A stretch of 27,908 nucleotides of DNA from an uncultured Duncaniella sp. (GTDB lineage Bacteria; Bacteroidota; Bacteroidia; Bacteroidales; Muribaculaceae), in contig NZ_CAJTMT010000038.1 of the NCBI RefSeq assembly GCF_910577345.1, forward strand, positions 1 to 27,908. The letters run 5' to 3'. The position numbers and the translations under genes were made by a program. How positions within the stretch are numbered: position 1 is the first letter of the stretch; each line of letters begins with the position of its first letter. Shown piece by piece: positions 16,034 through 23,379 of this stretch. The notes beneath the pieces are model-generated. The model was not told where the DNA came from, did no database searches, and saw nothing but the letters and a program-made list of their open reading frames with translations.

Positions 16034-17422
16034 ATGCGATTTACTAAAATATTCCCTCTTACTCTCTTGGTTCTTTCAGGCATGTTGCTTCCTTCCTGTC
16101 TGAAAGACCAGGAGGAGATTTTCGATACTCCTTCGTCACTCCGTATGCAGGAATATCTTGACAATGCCAAAGCCACTCTGACAAGCTCGCCGCAAGGATG
16201 GATTTTTGACTACTATCCCGACCGTGATCTTTCGTATGGCGGATATGTCTACACAGTGAAGTTCGACGAGGCAAATGTGACAGTCGGTTGCGAGCTCGCC
16301 CCGGGTAAATTCGAGACCAGTCTCTACAAGCTCACCGATGACAATGGCCCCATCCTCAGCTTCGACTCCTACAACTCTCTGATGCACTACTTCTCGACCC
16401 CGTCGTCCGGTCAATACCAGGCTTTCGACGGTGACTTCGAGTTCCGCATCATGGATGTCGCCGACGACCTCATCACCCTCAAAGGCAACCGCACCGGCAA
16501 CACCATGTATCTCCACCGTATGCAGGAGAATGCCGATGAATACATCAATTCCGTTGTCAATCTGACCGACAATATGGTTGTCGCGGTTGCAGCCGACATA
16601 GTGGATGGAAAAATGTACATGGTGAACAATGTTGCCTCAATGAGACACTTCGCAATCAGTATGTTCGATTTACAGAAAATGATCGATGTGTTGGGCGATG
16701 ATATTACCAACTTAGTAAACATTTTTGATTTTGACGTACTGGAGACATATCTTGAGCAAAAAGGCTATACTCTTGAGGAATTTGGTCTTGAAACGGAAAT
16801 GCAGCCCTACGTCATGACCAAGACAGGAGGTACACTCTACGAACCGATAACCATTGAAGGCTGTGATTTCGAATCATTCGACTATGATGTTGCAACCACC
16901 ACCTATACGTTGAAATCATCCGACAAGACTGTTGCCATAAAAGGTGAAATCCCCCCGACCTACGCATACTTTAATGAATTGGAAGGTGAATTCAGCCTTA
17001 TTTACAATGCAGGCAGAAAGTCAGTAAATGTCACCCTCGTCCCGGACAAAGCCAACAACTGCTATCTCATGAAGGGACTCAACCCCAATTTCGATGTGGT
17101 TGTGGAATACGAAAAGACCTATGGAGCTTTCGGAATCAGTTCCCAGAAGGTGGCTACCGATGGTTCTCTCTCGATATGGCTCTGCGGATGGAATGCCGCC
17201 AGCGGCAACCTTTCATGGTCAACCGAATGTGGAATGCTCCTGATGAAAAATCCCGATAAACCCGGACAATTTGATTTCATTCCGACCGGTACAAGCATCA
17301 ACGCCGATTCATTCATTATGTGGTCATTGAATGGAACAGCCTCAGCTGGTGCAGCACAATCGCAATGGTTTGTCAACGGTTCAGGCCAGATGCCCTACTT
17401 CGTATCACTCGTTAAAAAATAA
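16034..17422 (+). CDS. DUF4302-family lipoprotein
   Basis: A 462-residue lipoprotein with lipobox LLPSC (Cys 22). The first 130 residues (LDNAKATLTSSPQGWIFDYYPDRDLSYGGYVYTVKFDEANVTVGCEL) fit the DUF4302 family, which is found after susC, susD and the zinc hydrolase in many Bacteroidota loci. No catalytic motif is visible. The fold appears strand-rich, so ligand binding or assembly with SusD at the cell surface is a reasonable guess. Part of it (about 16600-16800) is richer in A/T than the flanking genes. It lies 23 bases after the metallohydrolase. Confidence 0.8.
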   Translation: MRFTKIFPLTLLVLSGMLLPSCLKDQEEIFDTPSSLRMQEYLDNAKATLTSSPQGWIFDYYPDRDLSYGGYVYTVKFDEANVTVGCELAPGKFETSLYKLTDDNGPILSFDSYNSLMHYFSTPSSGQYQAFDGDFEFRIMDVADDLITLKGNRTGNTMYLHRMQENADEYINSVVNLTDNMVVAVAADIVDGKMYMVNNVASMRHFAISMFDLQKMIDVLGDDITNLVNIFDFDVLETYLEQKGYTLEEFGLETEMQPYVMTKTGGTLYEPITIEGCDFESFDYDVATTTYTLKSSDKTVAIKGEIPPTYAYFNELEGEFSLIYNAGRKSVNVTLVPDKANNCYLMKGLNPNFDVVVEYEKTYGAFGISSQKVATDGSLSIWLCGWNAASGNLSWSTECGMLLMKNPDKPGQFDFIPTGTSINADSFIMWSLNGTASAGAAQSQWFVNGSGQMPYFVSLVKK

Positions 17423-17433
17423 TTGCGTTCAAT

Positions 17434-18900
17434 ATGAAAAAGATATATAAATCTATTCTGTTTACCCTCCTCGCTTCCGTGGCTGTCACTTCGTGTGACA
17501 GCTACGAGGCTCCGAACCTCCACACGGATCCTGCCGTGACAATCGTCGGGCGCGACACTGACTTCCCGGCTGCGGCATCGACAGGCACCATCAAATTCGA
17601 GGCCGATGGACCCGTGACCGTCACAAGTGCGAGTGAATGGATCACTGCAACGGTCGAGGGTGACGAAATCCATGTGAGCTGCACGCAGAACAACTCACTC
17701 GAAAGCCGCTCTGGCATCCTCACAGTGAAATGCGACGATTCAACAACCGAAATCGCAATCATCCAGGAAGGTGTCATCTTCCAGCTCGGCGATGAGGGGG
17801 ATCTCACGTTCAAAGCCGAAACAGGAAGTAAGACCATCGCGACAAAATCAAACATTCCGCTTGAGGTGCGCACTGACAGCGAATGGGTCACAGCAAGCTA
17901 TGACGAAGGATTCATCACAGTCACGGTCGGACAGAACCCCACGCTAGACGAGCGAAATGCCAAATTGACCGTTGTCTACGGTAATAACGAAAGCACCATT
18001 GGTGTCAAACAGGACGGTATCTATTTCAGCATCTTCGACCGCACCGAATGGTTCGTCAATGACTCCAAGAATCGCTACAACTACGATTTCCCATTCGACA
18101 TCACCGTCAAATACACCTCTACAGATCCCGAATGGCTGACTTACGAACAAAACCTGGAGACAAAAAAACTATATTTCAATGTTGAGAAGAATGCCACCGG
18201 CCATGTCCGCACCGGCAGCTTCACCTACGAAATCGGTCCCAAGTCAGGCACAATGTTCGTCCACCAGTGTGATTTTGCGAAGGACCTTGCCTCGGACGAC
18301 TATGCCCTCTACTTCACTGACCCTAAAGATGGCAAACTCTATTATATTTCCGTTATTGTAAAACAGGAAGGAACAAAATATTACATCGAACTTCCCAAGG
18401 ACGGAATCTCCATTCCTATCACCTACAACACATCAAACCATACATTCACTATCGAAGGTGGTCAGAACTGCGGTATATGGAACAATAGATACTATATCTT
18501 CACTACATTCGGTTTCACCGAGGACGGCGAAGGCTACTACACATGGGCTGCGGGACCGTCCATTAAAGCTCTTCCATACTATGAATTCGATGCTGAGAGC
18601 AATGTCGGTTACACTGCCGTTGAATTTGAAGATGCAGGTACATTCGATGCCCCGCTTGACTATTTCCAGCTCTTTGCTTTCTCTTCAGACAAACCGTCAA
18701 GCAACACCTCTGCAGGCTATCTCTACCGCATGGTGAACCCCTTCCTCATGCGTATCCATCCTGCCACCGGTGAAGCCCCCTCAGCAGCTCCGGCCAAAGC
18801 ACCCCGCGCCGGAATGGCCCGCACCCGCACTATCGACGTCCGCTCAGCCGAACCTGCACAAGCTATAGCCATCACTGCCGACAACGCTCTTCCCTATTGA
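17434..18900 (+). CDS. BACON-domain lipoprotein
   Basis: A 488-residue lipoprotein with lipobox VTSC (Cys 21). It carries at least two, possibly three, BACON-like immunoglobulin-type repeats over about residues 50-280. The repeated pattern is an S/D-E-W-(I/V) strand followed by a G-L/T-(V/L) strand and a closing I-x-Q-(E/D)-G: SEWITATVEGDEI, then IIQEGV; SEWVTASYDEGFI, then VKQDGI. BACON domains usually bind glycans or glycoproteins. The C-terminal half (about 290-440) is not recognised. The last 40 residues are Ala/Pro/Arg-rich. It lies 11 bases after the DUF4302 gene and is last in the operon. Confidence 0.82.
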   Translation: MKKIYKSILFTLLASVAVTSCDSYEAPNLHTDPAVTIVGRDTDFPAAASTGTIKFEADGPVTVTSASEWITATVEGDEIHVSCTQNNSLESRSGILTVKCDDSTTEIAIIQEGVIFQLGDEGDLTFKAETGSKTIATKSNIPLEVRTDSEWVTASYDEGFITVTVGQNPTLDERNAKLTVVYGNNESTIGVKQDGIYFSIFDRTEWFVNDSKNRYNYDFPFDITVKYTSTDPEWLTYEQNLETKKLYFNVEKNATGHVRTGSFTYEIGPKSGTMFVHQCDFAKDLASDDYALYFTDPKDGKLYYISVIVKQEGTKYYIELPKDGISIPITYNTSNHTFTIEGGQNCGIWNNRYYIFTTFGFTEDGEGYYTWAAGPSIKALPYYEFDAESNVGYTAVEFEDAGTFDAPLDYFQLFAFSSDKPSSNTSAGYLYRMVNPFLMRIHPATGEAPSAAPAKAPRAGMARTRTIDVRSAEPAQAIAITADNALPY

Positions 18901-18961
18901 AATGCAATTTTCAATCACTGATATTTGAACTACAAACAAAAGTAATACGACAAACAGTTCC

Positions 18962-19001
18962 GACCCTGCCCCGACCGACCGGTTATGGCAGGGTCTTTTT
19001 T
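18962..19001 (+). terminator. Terminator of the susC operon
   Basis: A 9-bp stem GACCCTGCC/GGCAGGGTC (18962-18970 with 18987-18995) with a 16-base loop is followed by TTTTTT. It lies 61 bases after the BACON gene and separates the operon from the GH28 gene. Confidence 0.85.
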
Positions 19002-19021
19002 CATATCTACTCCTTTTTACC

Positions 19022-19029
19022 TATCTTTG
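19022..19029 (+). promoter_or_regulatory. Probable -7 box of the GH28 promoter
   Basis: TATCTTTG matches TAnnTTTG exactly. A TTTT at 18998-19001, 20 bases upstream, could be the -33 element and is also part of the operon terminator's T-tract. The leader would be about 130 bases. Confidence 0.6.
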
Positions 19030-19127
19030 CGGGCGAATCCGTTTCTTTTACGGACGCATCCGCTCTTTGCTGACGCATCTGTCGGCTCCTTGGCTGAATC
19101 AACGCCTACGGATTCTTCATATACCAT

Positions 19128-19167
19128 AAATTCCACCGCCATACATCAAATTCCACCGCCATACATC
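19128..19167 (+). repeat. 20-bp tandem duplication abutting the GH28 start codon
   Basis: The unit AAATTCCACCGCCATACATC occurs twice without a gap and is followed directly by the ATG at 19168. It occupies the place where translation initiation is decided. Confidence 0.9.
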
Positions 19168-20595
19168 ATGAAAAATTTCATCACCCCGTTAATCATCCTG
19201 TTGTCGGCCATCTGTTTTTCCGAAACTGCATCGGCTTCGGCAACAACCGACCCTTCTTCAGAACCCAACGCAGCTATCGATACCCGCCGCGATGCCCTGC
19301 GCGACAGCATCCTCTCCAACATTCATGGAGCTGCGATACCCGACCGTGAGTTCGACATTCTGAAATTCGGAGCGAAGGCTGATGGCGTGAAGGACTGCCT
19401 TCCGGCTTTCCGCAAGGCAATCGCAAAGGTCGAGAAAGCAGGAGGTGGCCGCATCAATGTGCCCGCCGGAACCTACCTTCTCCGCGGGCCGCTTACCCTC
19501 ACAAGCAATCTCTGCATCAATCTTGCCGAAGGTGCCGTCATCATGTTCGACCCCGACCCTGAACTCTATCCGATTGTCAACACTTCGTGGGAGGGTACCT
19601 ATCTCTACAACTACTCCCCTATGATATATGGCTACGGTCTTCACGACGTGGCAATCACCGGCGAGGGGCTTATCGACGGTAACGCCATGACCACCTTCGC
19701 CACTTGGCGCAAGGACCAGAAGCCGGCACAACTGCGCAGCCGTGAGATGAACCACAACTCCGTGCCCCTTGCCGAACGCCGTTTCGGCCGTGGTGACTAT
19801 CTCCGCCCCCACCTCCTCCAACTCTACCGTTGCAAGGGTGTGACGCTCGAAGGCGTGAAAATCATCAACTCTCCATTCTGGTGTATCCACCTCCTGCAAT
19901 GCGAGGACGCCATCTGCCGCAGTCTCCGCTATGATGCCAAACTCGTCAACAACGACGGTATCGATCCCGAATCGTCGCGCAACATCCTCATCGAGGACAT
20001 CCACTTCGACAACGGCGACGACAACATAGCCATAAAGAGTGGTCGCGACAACGACGGATGGACAACCGACATGCCGTGTGAGAACATCGTCATCCGCAAC
20101 TGCCATTTCAAGGGCCTCCATGCAGTGGTCATCGGTAGCGAAATGTCGGGAGGCGTGCGCAACGTCATCATCGAGAATTGCGATTATGCCGGTTACTGCA
20201 AACGCGGTCTCTACGTCAAGACCAATCCTGACCGCGGCGGATTCGTCAGCGGAATCTTCATGAAGGATTGCAAGTTCGGTGAGGTCGAGGACCTTTTCTA
20301 TGTCACGAGCCGCTACGCCGGGGAGGGTCTTGAAAGCGCCCACTACTCGACCGTGACCGACATCCACATCTCCGGCCTCTCCTGCGACATAGCCTCCGCC
20401 GCTGCACTCGTCCTTCAGGGAACGGCACAGAAACCCATCACCAACGTCAGCTTCGACAACATCACTGTCGGCGAAGCCCGCACCGGTATCAGCTTCACCG
20501 ATGCCGTCGGCATAAGCATGGGCACCTGCATCATCGGTCCCGCCGCCGGCACACCCACCCAAGTCACCGCCAAAGACAAAATCTTCGACCGCTGA
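19168..20595 (+). CDS. Glycoside hydrolase family 28 (polygalacturonase-like)
   Basis: A 475-residue secreted or periplasmic right-handed beta-helix enzyme of the GH28/pectate-lyase-like superfamily. The signal peptide is MKNFITPLIILLSAICFSETASASA. The mature part opens with FDILKFGAKADGVKDCLPAFRKAI, the usual entry strand. GH28 motifs are NND at 261-263 (for NTD), GDD at 283-285, H318 in LHAVVIGSEMSGG (for GHG), and YVK at 349-351 (for RIK). The Asp triad is intact, so hydrolysis of a galacturonide or related glycan is likely, but the last two motifs deviate. The ATG at 19168 is preferred over 18985, since the earlier one would precede the predicted promoter and adds no signal peptide. It has its own -7 box after the operon terminator. 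Confidence 0.9.
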   Translation: MKNFITPLIILLSAICFSETASASATTDPSSEPNAAIDTRRDALRDSILSNIHGAAIPDREFDILKFGAKADGVKDCLPAFRKAIAKVEKAGGGRINVPAGTYLLRGPLTLTSNLCINLAEGAVIMFDPDPELYPIVNTSWEGTYLYNYSPMIYGYGLHDVAITGEGLIDGNAMTTFATWRKDQKPAQLRSREMNHNSVPLAERRFGRGDYLRPHLLQLYRCKGVTLEGVKIINSPFWCIHLLQCEDAICRSLRYDAKLVNNDGIDPESSRNILIEDIHFDNGDDNIAIKSGRDNDGWTTDMPCENIVIRNCHFKGLHAVVIGSEMSGGVRNVIIENCDYAGYCKRGLYVKTNPDRGGFVSGIFMKDCKFGEVEDLFYVTSRYAGEGLESAHYSTVTDIHISGLSCDIASAAALVLQGTAQKPITNVSFDNITVGEARTGISFTDAVGISMGTCIIGPAAGTPTQVTAKDKIFDR

Positions 20596-20626
20596 ACTCA
20601 CTCTAAGCTTACGAAAGTTCAATCCC

Positions 20627-20742
20627 AAAATCCGGTTCATGTAATATGAACAGAGATACAAAAGAACATAATAAACAAAAGCAACAGAAGTATAATTTAC
20701 TGAAATTAATCTTTTTGTATCTTCTGACTTCTGTCTTTCCGT
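20627..20742 (+). repeat. Dispersed intergenic repeat, copy B
   Basis: AAAATCCGGTT (20627-20637) and the A-rich block to 20704 align closely with 92-170, ending in the shared TATAATTTAC. The right part contains TTTGTATCTTCTGACTTCTGT, complementary to GATACAAAAG and ACAGAAG in the left part, so the copy can fold back on itself. It lies between GH28 and the tRNA promoter. Confidence 0.6.
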
Positions 20743-20852
20743 ACCCTTTTCAGATGTTGATGAATTTAATTCATCCTAATTACTGCTTGCACCCTTACGA
20801 CACTTCAAAAACATTGAACCTCGAAAAAATCCTCACACTCCCCTCAAAAATA

Positions 20853-20884
20853 TTTGGCAAATCCGAAAAAGATTCTTACCTTTG
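20853..20884 (+). promoter_or_regulatory. tRNA-Leu promoter
   Basis: TTTG (20853-20856), a spacer of exactly 20 bases, and TACCTTTG (20877-20884) give a complete match to the Bacteroidota consensus. Transcription would start about five bases before the mature tRNA. Confidence 0.85.
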
Positions 20885-20894
20885 TCCTCGCAAA

Positions 20895-20975
20895 GCCCGG
20901 GTGGCGGAATGGTAGACGCGCTCGTTTCAGGTGCGAGTGCTGCAAGGCGTGCAAGTTCGAGTCTTGTTCCGGGCA
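20895..20975 (+). tRNA. tRNA-Leu (anticodon CAG)
   Basis: Class II tRNA. The acceptor stem GCCCGGG pairs with TCCGGGC (one G-U). The D-stem is GCG/CGC with loop GAATGGTAGA. The anticodon stem CTCGT/GCGAG encloses TTCAGGT, with CAG at 20928-20930. A 13-base variable arm follows, then T-stem GCAAG/CTTGT with loop TTCGAGT. The discriminator is A. A full CCA end is not encoded, so it must be added after transcription. It reads CUG codons. Confidence 0.96.
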
Positions 20976-20980
20976 CAGAA

Positions 20981-21028
20981 AAACGATTTAACTTCATGGT
21001 GACAACACCAAAGTTAAATCGTTTTTTT
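20981..21028. terminator. Bidirectional terminator between tRNA-Leu and the minus-strand cassette
   Basis: AAACGATTTAACTT (20981-20994) pairs perfectly with AAGTTAAATCGTTT (21011-21024), with an inner TGGTG/CACCA stem. A T-tract follows on the plus strand and an A-tract precedes it, so it can stop transcription from both sides. It serves the tRNA and the convergent three-gene cassette. Confidence 0.9.
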
Positions 21029-21039
21029 ATTATATACCT

Positions 21040-21282
21040 TTATTCCGTCATCCCGCGAATCGTCCCTCGGCGCATTTCTTCATTGAAGATTTCATAAATG
21101 TAGGCCGGGCTTTCGATATACATGTCAGTATTCTCATCGCATAGTTTCTCGAACGTTTCTGAATTATGGAAAAGCAACAAAGCCTCCTCCAGACCAAGAT
21201 TCCTATCCCGGATGATCCATTCAACGACTTTGGCCGTAATATATTCTACAAGAAATTCAAAATTGTTATTCTTCTCTTTCAT
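21040..21282 (-). CDS. DUF3791-family protein
   Basis: A small acidic protein of 80 residues that resembles DUF3791: a helical EFLVEYITAKVVEWIIRDRNLGLEEALLLFHNSETFEKL followed by the typical YIESPAYIYEIFNEEMRR end. The start at 21282 is chosen because its ATG overlaps the stop of the DUF3990 gene as ATGA (21282-21279); an ATG two codons earlier (21288) is also in frame. It is last in the cassette and is probably the partner of the DUF3990 protein, perhaps its antitoxin, as the two families are often adjacent. Molecular function is not established. Confidence 0.75.
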   Translation of the reverse strand: MKEKNNNFEFLVEYITAKVVEWIIRDRNLGLEEALLLFHNSETFEKLCDENTDMYIESPAYIYEIFNEEMRRGTIRGMTE

Positions 21283-21752
21283 AGACAAACGATATAATCT
21301 AAAGCCTTCTCAGTGGCAAAGAAATATTGGGAATTCAAGTCTTTATAAACCAATCCTGCGACGACAGCGTCAAGATCAATAATATTCATGTCATATAGTC
21401 CGAATAGCCGTGCCATATTGTCATCGGCCACCGGACCAATCACTATATCATAGTCATGCTGAGACACCTCTCCGTCTTTCCTCCGGTTTGCCATGACAAA
21501 CATAGCCCATTCCCTATCAGCTTTATCAAAAATTTTCACATTCAGCCCGTCGGCAATTGCGGCATCAAAATCAAACTCAAATTCTGAAACAATCGCAGTC
21601 CCGCCGAAACGGTCTGCAATTCTGCGTGACCAATAGACGGCTTGGTCACGCAGGTGGGTGGTATAGAATCCCTGTCCGAAATCCTTATACCTTCTTCCCT
21701 TGGACAAATCTATTGTCCGGATAAGCTGGTTAGACCCATGATAAAGCTTCAT
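21279..21752 (-). CDS. DUF3990-family protein, possible ADP-ribosyltransferase toxin
   Basis: A 157-residue protein of the DUF3990 family. MKLYHGSNQ at the N-terminus, DFGQGFYTTHLRDQAVYWSRR at about 25-45, HDYDIVIGPVADD in the middle and QYFFATEKALDYI at the end are the family's conserved blocks. The YHGS strand, the G-x-G-F-Y-T-(T/S) block and a late Glu recall the H-Y-E arrangement of ADP-ribosyltransferases. I infer an ART-like NAD-dependent toxin, not proven by sequence. The ATG at 21752 overlaps the stop of the XRE-DUF3791 gene as ATGA; an earlier ATG at 21779 lies inside that gene and precedes the conserved YHGS. Codon use is A/T-richer than in the housekeeping genes. Confidence 0.75.
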   Translation of the reverse strand: MKLYHGSNQLIRTIDLSKGRRYKDFGQGFYTTHLRDQAVYWSRRIADRFGGTAIVSEFEFDFDAAIADGLNVKIFDKADREWAMFVMANRRKDGEVSQHDYDIVIGPVADDNMARLFGLYDMNIIDLDAVVAGLVYKDLNSQYFFATEKALDYIVCL

Positions 21753-22177
21753 ATCAGGGCACCTCCATTTTTCCGGCATATCGCAGCCATATCATCAACA
21801 CAATCCTGCAACGACAACTGATGTTCAGCCTCATAGTTTTTTATTGGAAATTCCAGGCCACGGAAGCGTGACAAGTAGTTGCAGGCTTCTTTCCTTGTAA
21901 GTTTATATTGTCGGGCAAACATTCCGAGACTCATAACCATATAATGTATGACATCGCTTGACACGACAGTAGTCGGTTTCAGTTCAACTTGCGCAGAAAC
22001 ACCTAAAGCCTCCGACAATTTGCTTATGGTAGAGAATGTGATGCCCCGCCCATTTTCAATTTTCGATATTTCAGACTTAGTCACACCGACCTTCTCGCCC
22101 AATTGCTCCTGAGTAAGTCCAAGTTCTTTCCTTCGCTTAAAGAAAAGACTTCCAATTTCATCAAATCTGCTTGTCAT
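21749..22177 (-). CDS. XRE regulator fused to a DUF3791 domain
   Basis: A 142-residue two-domain protein. Residues about 5-65 form a Cro/C1-type HTH (IGSLFFKRRKELGLTQEQLGEKVGVTKSEISKIENGRGITFSTISKLSEAL). Residues about 72-140 match DUF3791 (SDVIHYMVMSLGMFARQYKLTRKEACNYLSRFRGLEFPIKNYEAEHQLSLQDCVDDMAAICRKNGG). It is the first gene of the cassette and ends in an ATGA overlap with the DUF3990 gene. A perfect 26-bp palindrome lies over its promoter, so autorepression is likely. In a toxin-antitoxin reading this would be the repressor-antitoxin. The domains are clear; the role is inferred. Confidence 0.82.
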   Translation of the reverse strand: MTSRFDEIGSLFFKRRKELGLTQEQLGEKVGVTKSEISKIENGRGITFSTISKLSEALGVSAQVELKPTTVVSSDVIHYMVMSLGMFARQYKLTRKEACNYLSRFRGLEFPIKNYEAEHQLSLQDCVDDMAAICRKNGGALI

Positions 22178-22200
22178 ATTATCTTAAGTTCTGCTAAGGC

Positions 22201-22236
22201 AAAATTAATAAAAGTTTCTAATATTAGAAACTTTTG
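22201..22236 (-). promoter_or_regulatory. Promoter and palindromic operator of the XRE-DUF3791 cassette
   Basis: On the minus strand TAATTTTG (22208-22201) is a perfect -7 box, and TTTC (22231-22228), 19 bases upstream, is a near-consensus -33 element. A perfect 26-bp palindrome (22211-22236; half-site AAAAGTTTCTAAT) covers the spacer and the -33 box. A bound dimer would block RNA polymerase. The transcript would start about 17 bases before the XRE start codon. Confidence 0.75.
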
Positions 22237-22305
22237 GACAATCAAAAAGTTTAGGCCATGCGAAGTTACAGGGAGCTGTATCATAATTCAATATTTTCGT
22301 TTTTT

Positions 22306-22436
22306 GATACAGAAGTAAAAAAGTGCATAAGACACTAAAGATATATATATTTCTGTAAAATTAAGAGTTACCTTCATATCCATTATTATAAAATTCTTAT
22401 GTCTCTTATGCTCTTTTGTGCTTTTGTATCTCTTAT
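22306..22436 (-). repeat. Dispersed intergenic repeat, copy D, inverted
   Basis: Read on the minus strand it begins ATAAGAGATACAAAAGCACA and ends with TTACTTCTGTATC, the same start and end motifs as the other copies. The ends GATACAGAAG (22306-22315) and CTTTTGTATC (22421-22430) are nearly complementary. Inner blocks GTGCATAAGACA and TGTCTCTTATGC also pair in part. It lies behind the cassette promoter. Confidence 0.5.
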
Positions 22437-22653
22437 ATCGATTTGGTGCGGTTCCTGTAACAACTTTTCCATAAATCTGCTCTTGGGAAATAGCAGTAAA
22501 AAAACTGTCCTCCCATCTACTTTAATTGCTTGAACGTCTATTTTGCTTCAACCATCAAAAGTCTGCAATGTTTTATATAATGAGCCGGTTCGATTCTCTA
22601 CCCATCTTCGTAGCCGCTCCGATATACCCCCACTAAAAACCAACGACAAAAAA
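22437..22653. other. Spacer before the nitroreductase gene
   Basis: I see no gene, complete promoter or terminator. TATTTTG near 22539 resembles a -7 box but is one base short of TAnnTTTG. The nitroreductase frame is open upstream to a TTG at 22543, but that part does not resemble the family. Confidence 0.4.
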
Positions 22654-23181
22654 ATGGATATAAATCTTCAAGCAATCGACAATCTCCTCACCCGCACGAG
22701 CGACCGTTCCTTCGACAAGGACATCGAGGTCAGCGACGAAAGCATAACCACCATCCTTCATGCAGCCATGGCAGCCCCGACGGGTGTCAACAAGCGCCCG
22801 TGGCATTTCGTGGTCGTGAGAGACCGCGCGCTGCTCGACAAACTTGCCGATGCACTCCCCTACTGCCACGCCGCCAAGGAGGCACCCGTGGCAATCGTCG
22901 CATGTGGCGACAGCCGACGCTTTCTTGACGGTGTCGACTCAACCCTATGGGCACAGGACCTTTCGGCTGCCTCCGAAAACATCCTGCTTGCCGTCCACGC
23001 CCTCGGACTCGGCGCGGTATGGACATGCGCCTATCCCCACACCGACCGCATGGACAGCATCAGCTCCATACTCAATCTTCCCGAGGAACTGAAACCGTTC
23101 AACGTCATTCCCATCGGTCATGTGACCCGCACCCACAAACCGTTCGACAAGTGGGATCCTGATTGCGTCACATACATGTAA
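22654..23181 (+). CDS. Nitroreductase-family FMN oxidoreductase
   Basis: A 175-residue flavoprotein of the nitroreductase superfamily, probably an NAD(P)H- and FMN-dependent dimer; the substrate is unknown. The phosphate-binding RTSDRSFDKDIEV segment near the N-terminus, AAMAAPTGVNKRPWHFVVVRD (residues about 38-60), LGLGAVWTCAYP and PFNVIPIGH match the family. The start at 22654 gives a compact member without the unrelated 37 residues of the longer open frame. The gene stands alone: the cassette upstream runs on the other strand and fic follows 198 bases later with its own promoter. Codon use is C-rich, as in the housekeeping genes. Confidence 0.9.
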   Translation: MDINLQAIDNLLTRTSDRSFDKDIEVSDESITTILHAAMAAPTGVNKRPWHFVVVRDRALLDKLADALPYCHAAKEAPVAIVACGDSRRFLDGVDSTLWAQDLSAASENILLAVHALGLGAVWTCAYPHTDRMDSISSILNLPEELKPFNVIPIGHVTRTHKPFDKWDPDCVTYM

Positions 23182-23302
23182 GCCTCGCCAACACTACGAC
23201 GCCGTCTGAAACACATCTTCAGGAAAACCCTTGGAATGGCTTTAAGACAACCATCTCAAATGGCATTAATCCCCCTAAAACGAATGCCGGTTCAATACAG
23301 CG

Positions 23303-23346
23303 AATGTACTAAAACTTGCCGATACCGGCAAGTTTTAGTACATTTG
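23303..23346 (+). promoter_or_regulatory. Promoter embedded in a long perfect palindrome before fic
   Basis: Arms AATGTACTAAAACTTGCCG (23303-23321) and 23326-23344 are exact reverse complements with an ATAC spacer. The left arm contains the -33 element CTTG (23315-23318). TACATTTG (23339-23346), exactly 20 bases further, is the -7 box at the edge of the right arm. Transcription would start near 23352, about 28 bases before the fic ATG. A bound dimer would cover the whole promoter; the likely binder is the HTH domain of the Fic protein. Confidence 0.8.
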
Positions 23347-23379
23347 CCATACGTTTTTAATAAAAACCTTGCCGATAAC

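Noticed and set aside
19258..20661. 467-codon minus-strand ORF opposite GH28
   Set aside because: Overlaps the full beta-helix enzyme on the other strand and has no recognisable domain or start context.
20646..20915. 89-codon plus-strand ORF before tRNA-Leu
   Set aside because: It consists of the dispersed repeat and the tRNA promoter and runs into the tRNA gene.
23236..23379. Upstream extension of the Fic protein
   Set aside because: It would be translated through the promoter palindrome, upstream of the predicted transcription start.
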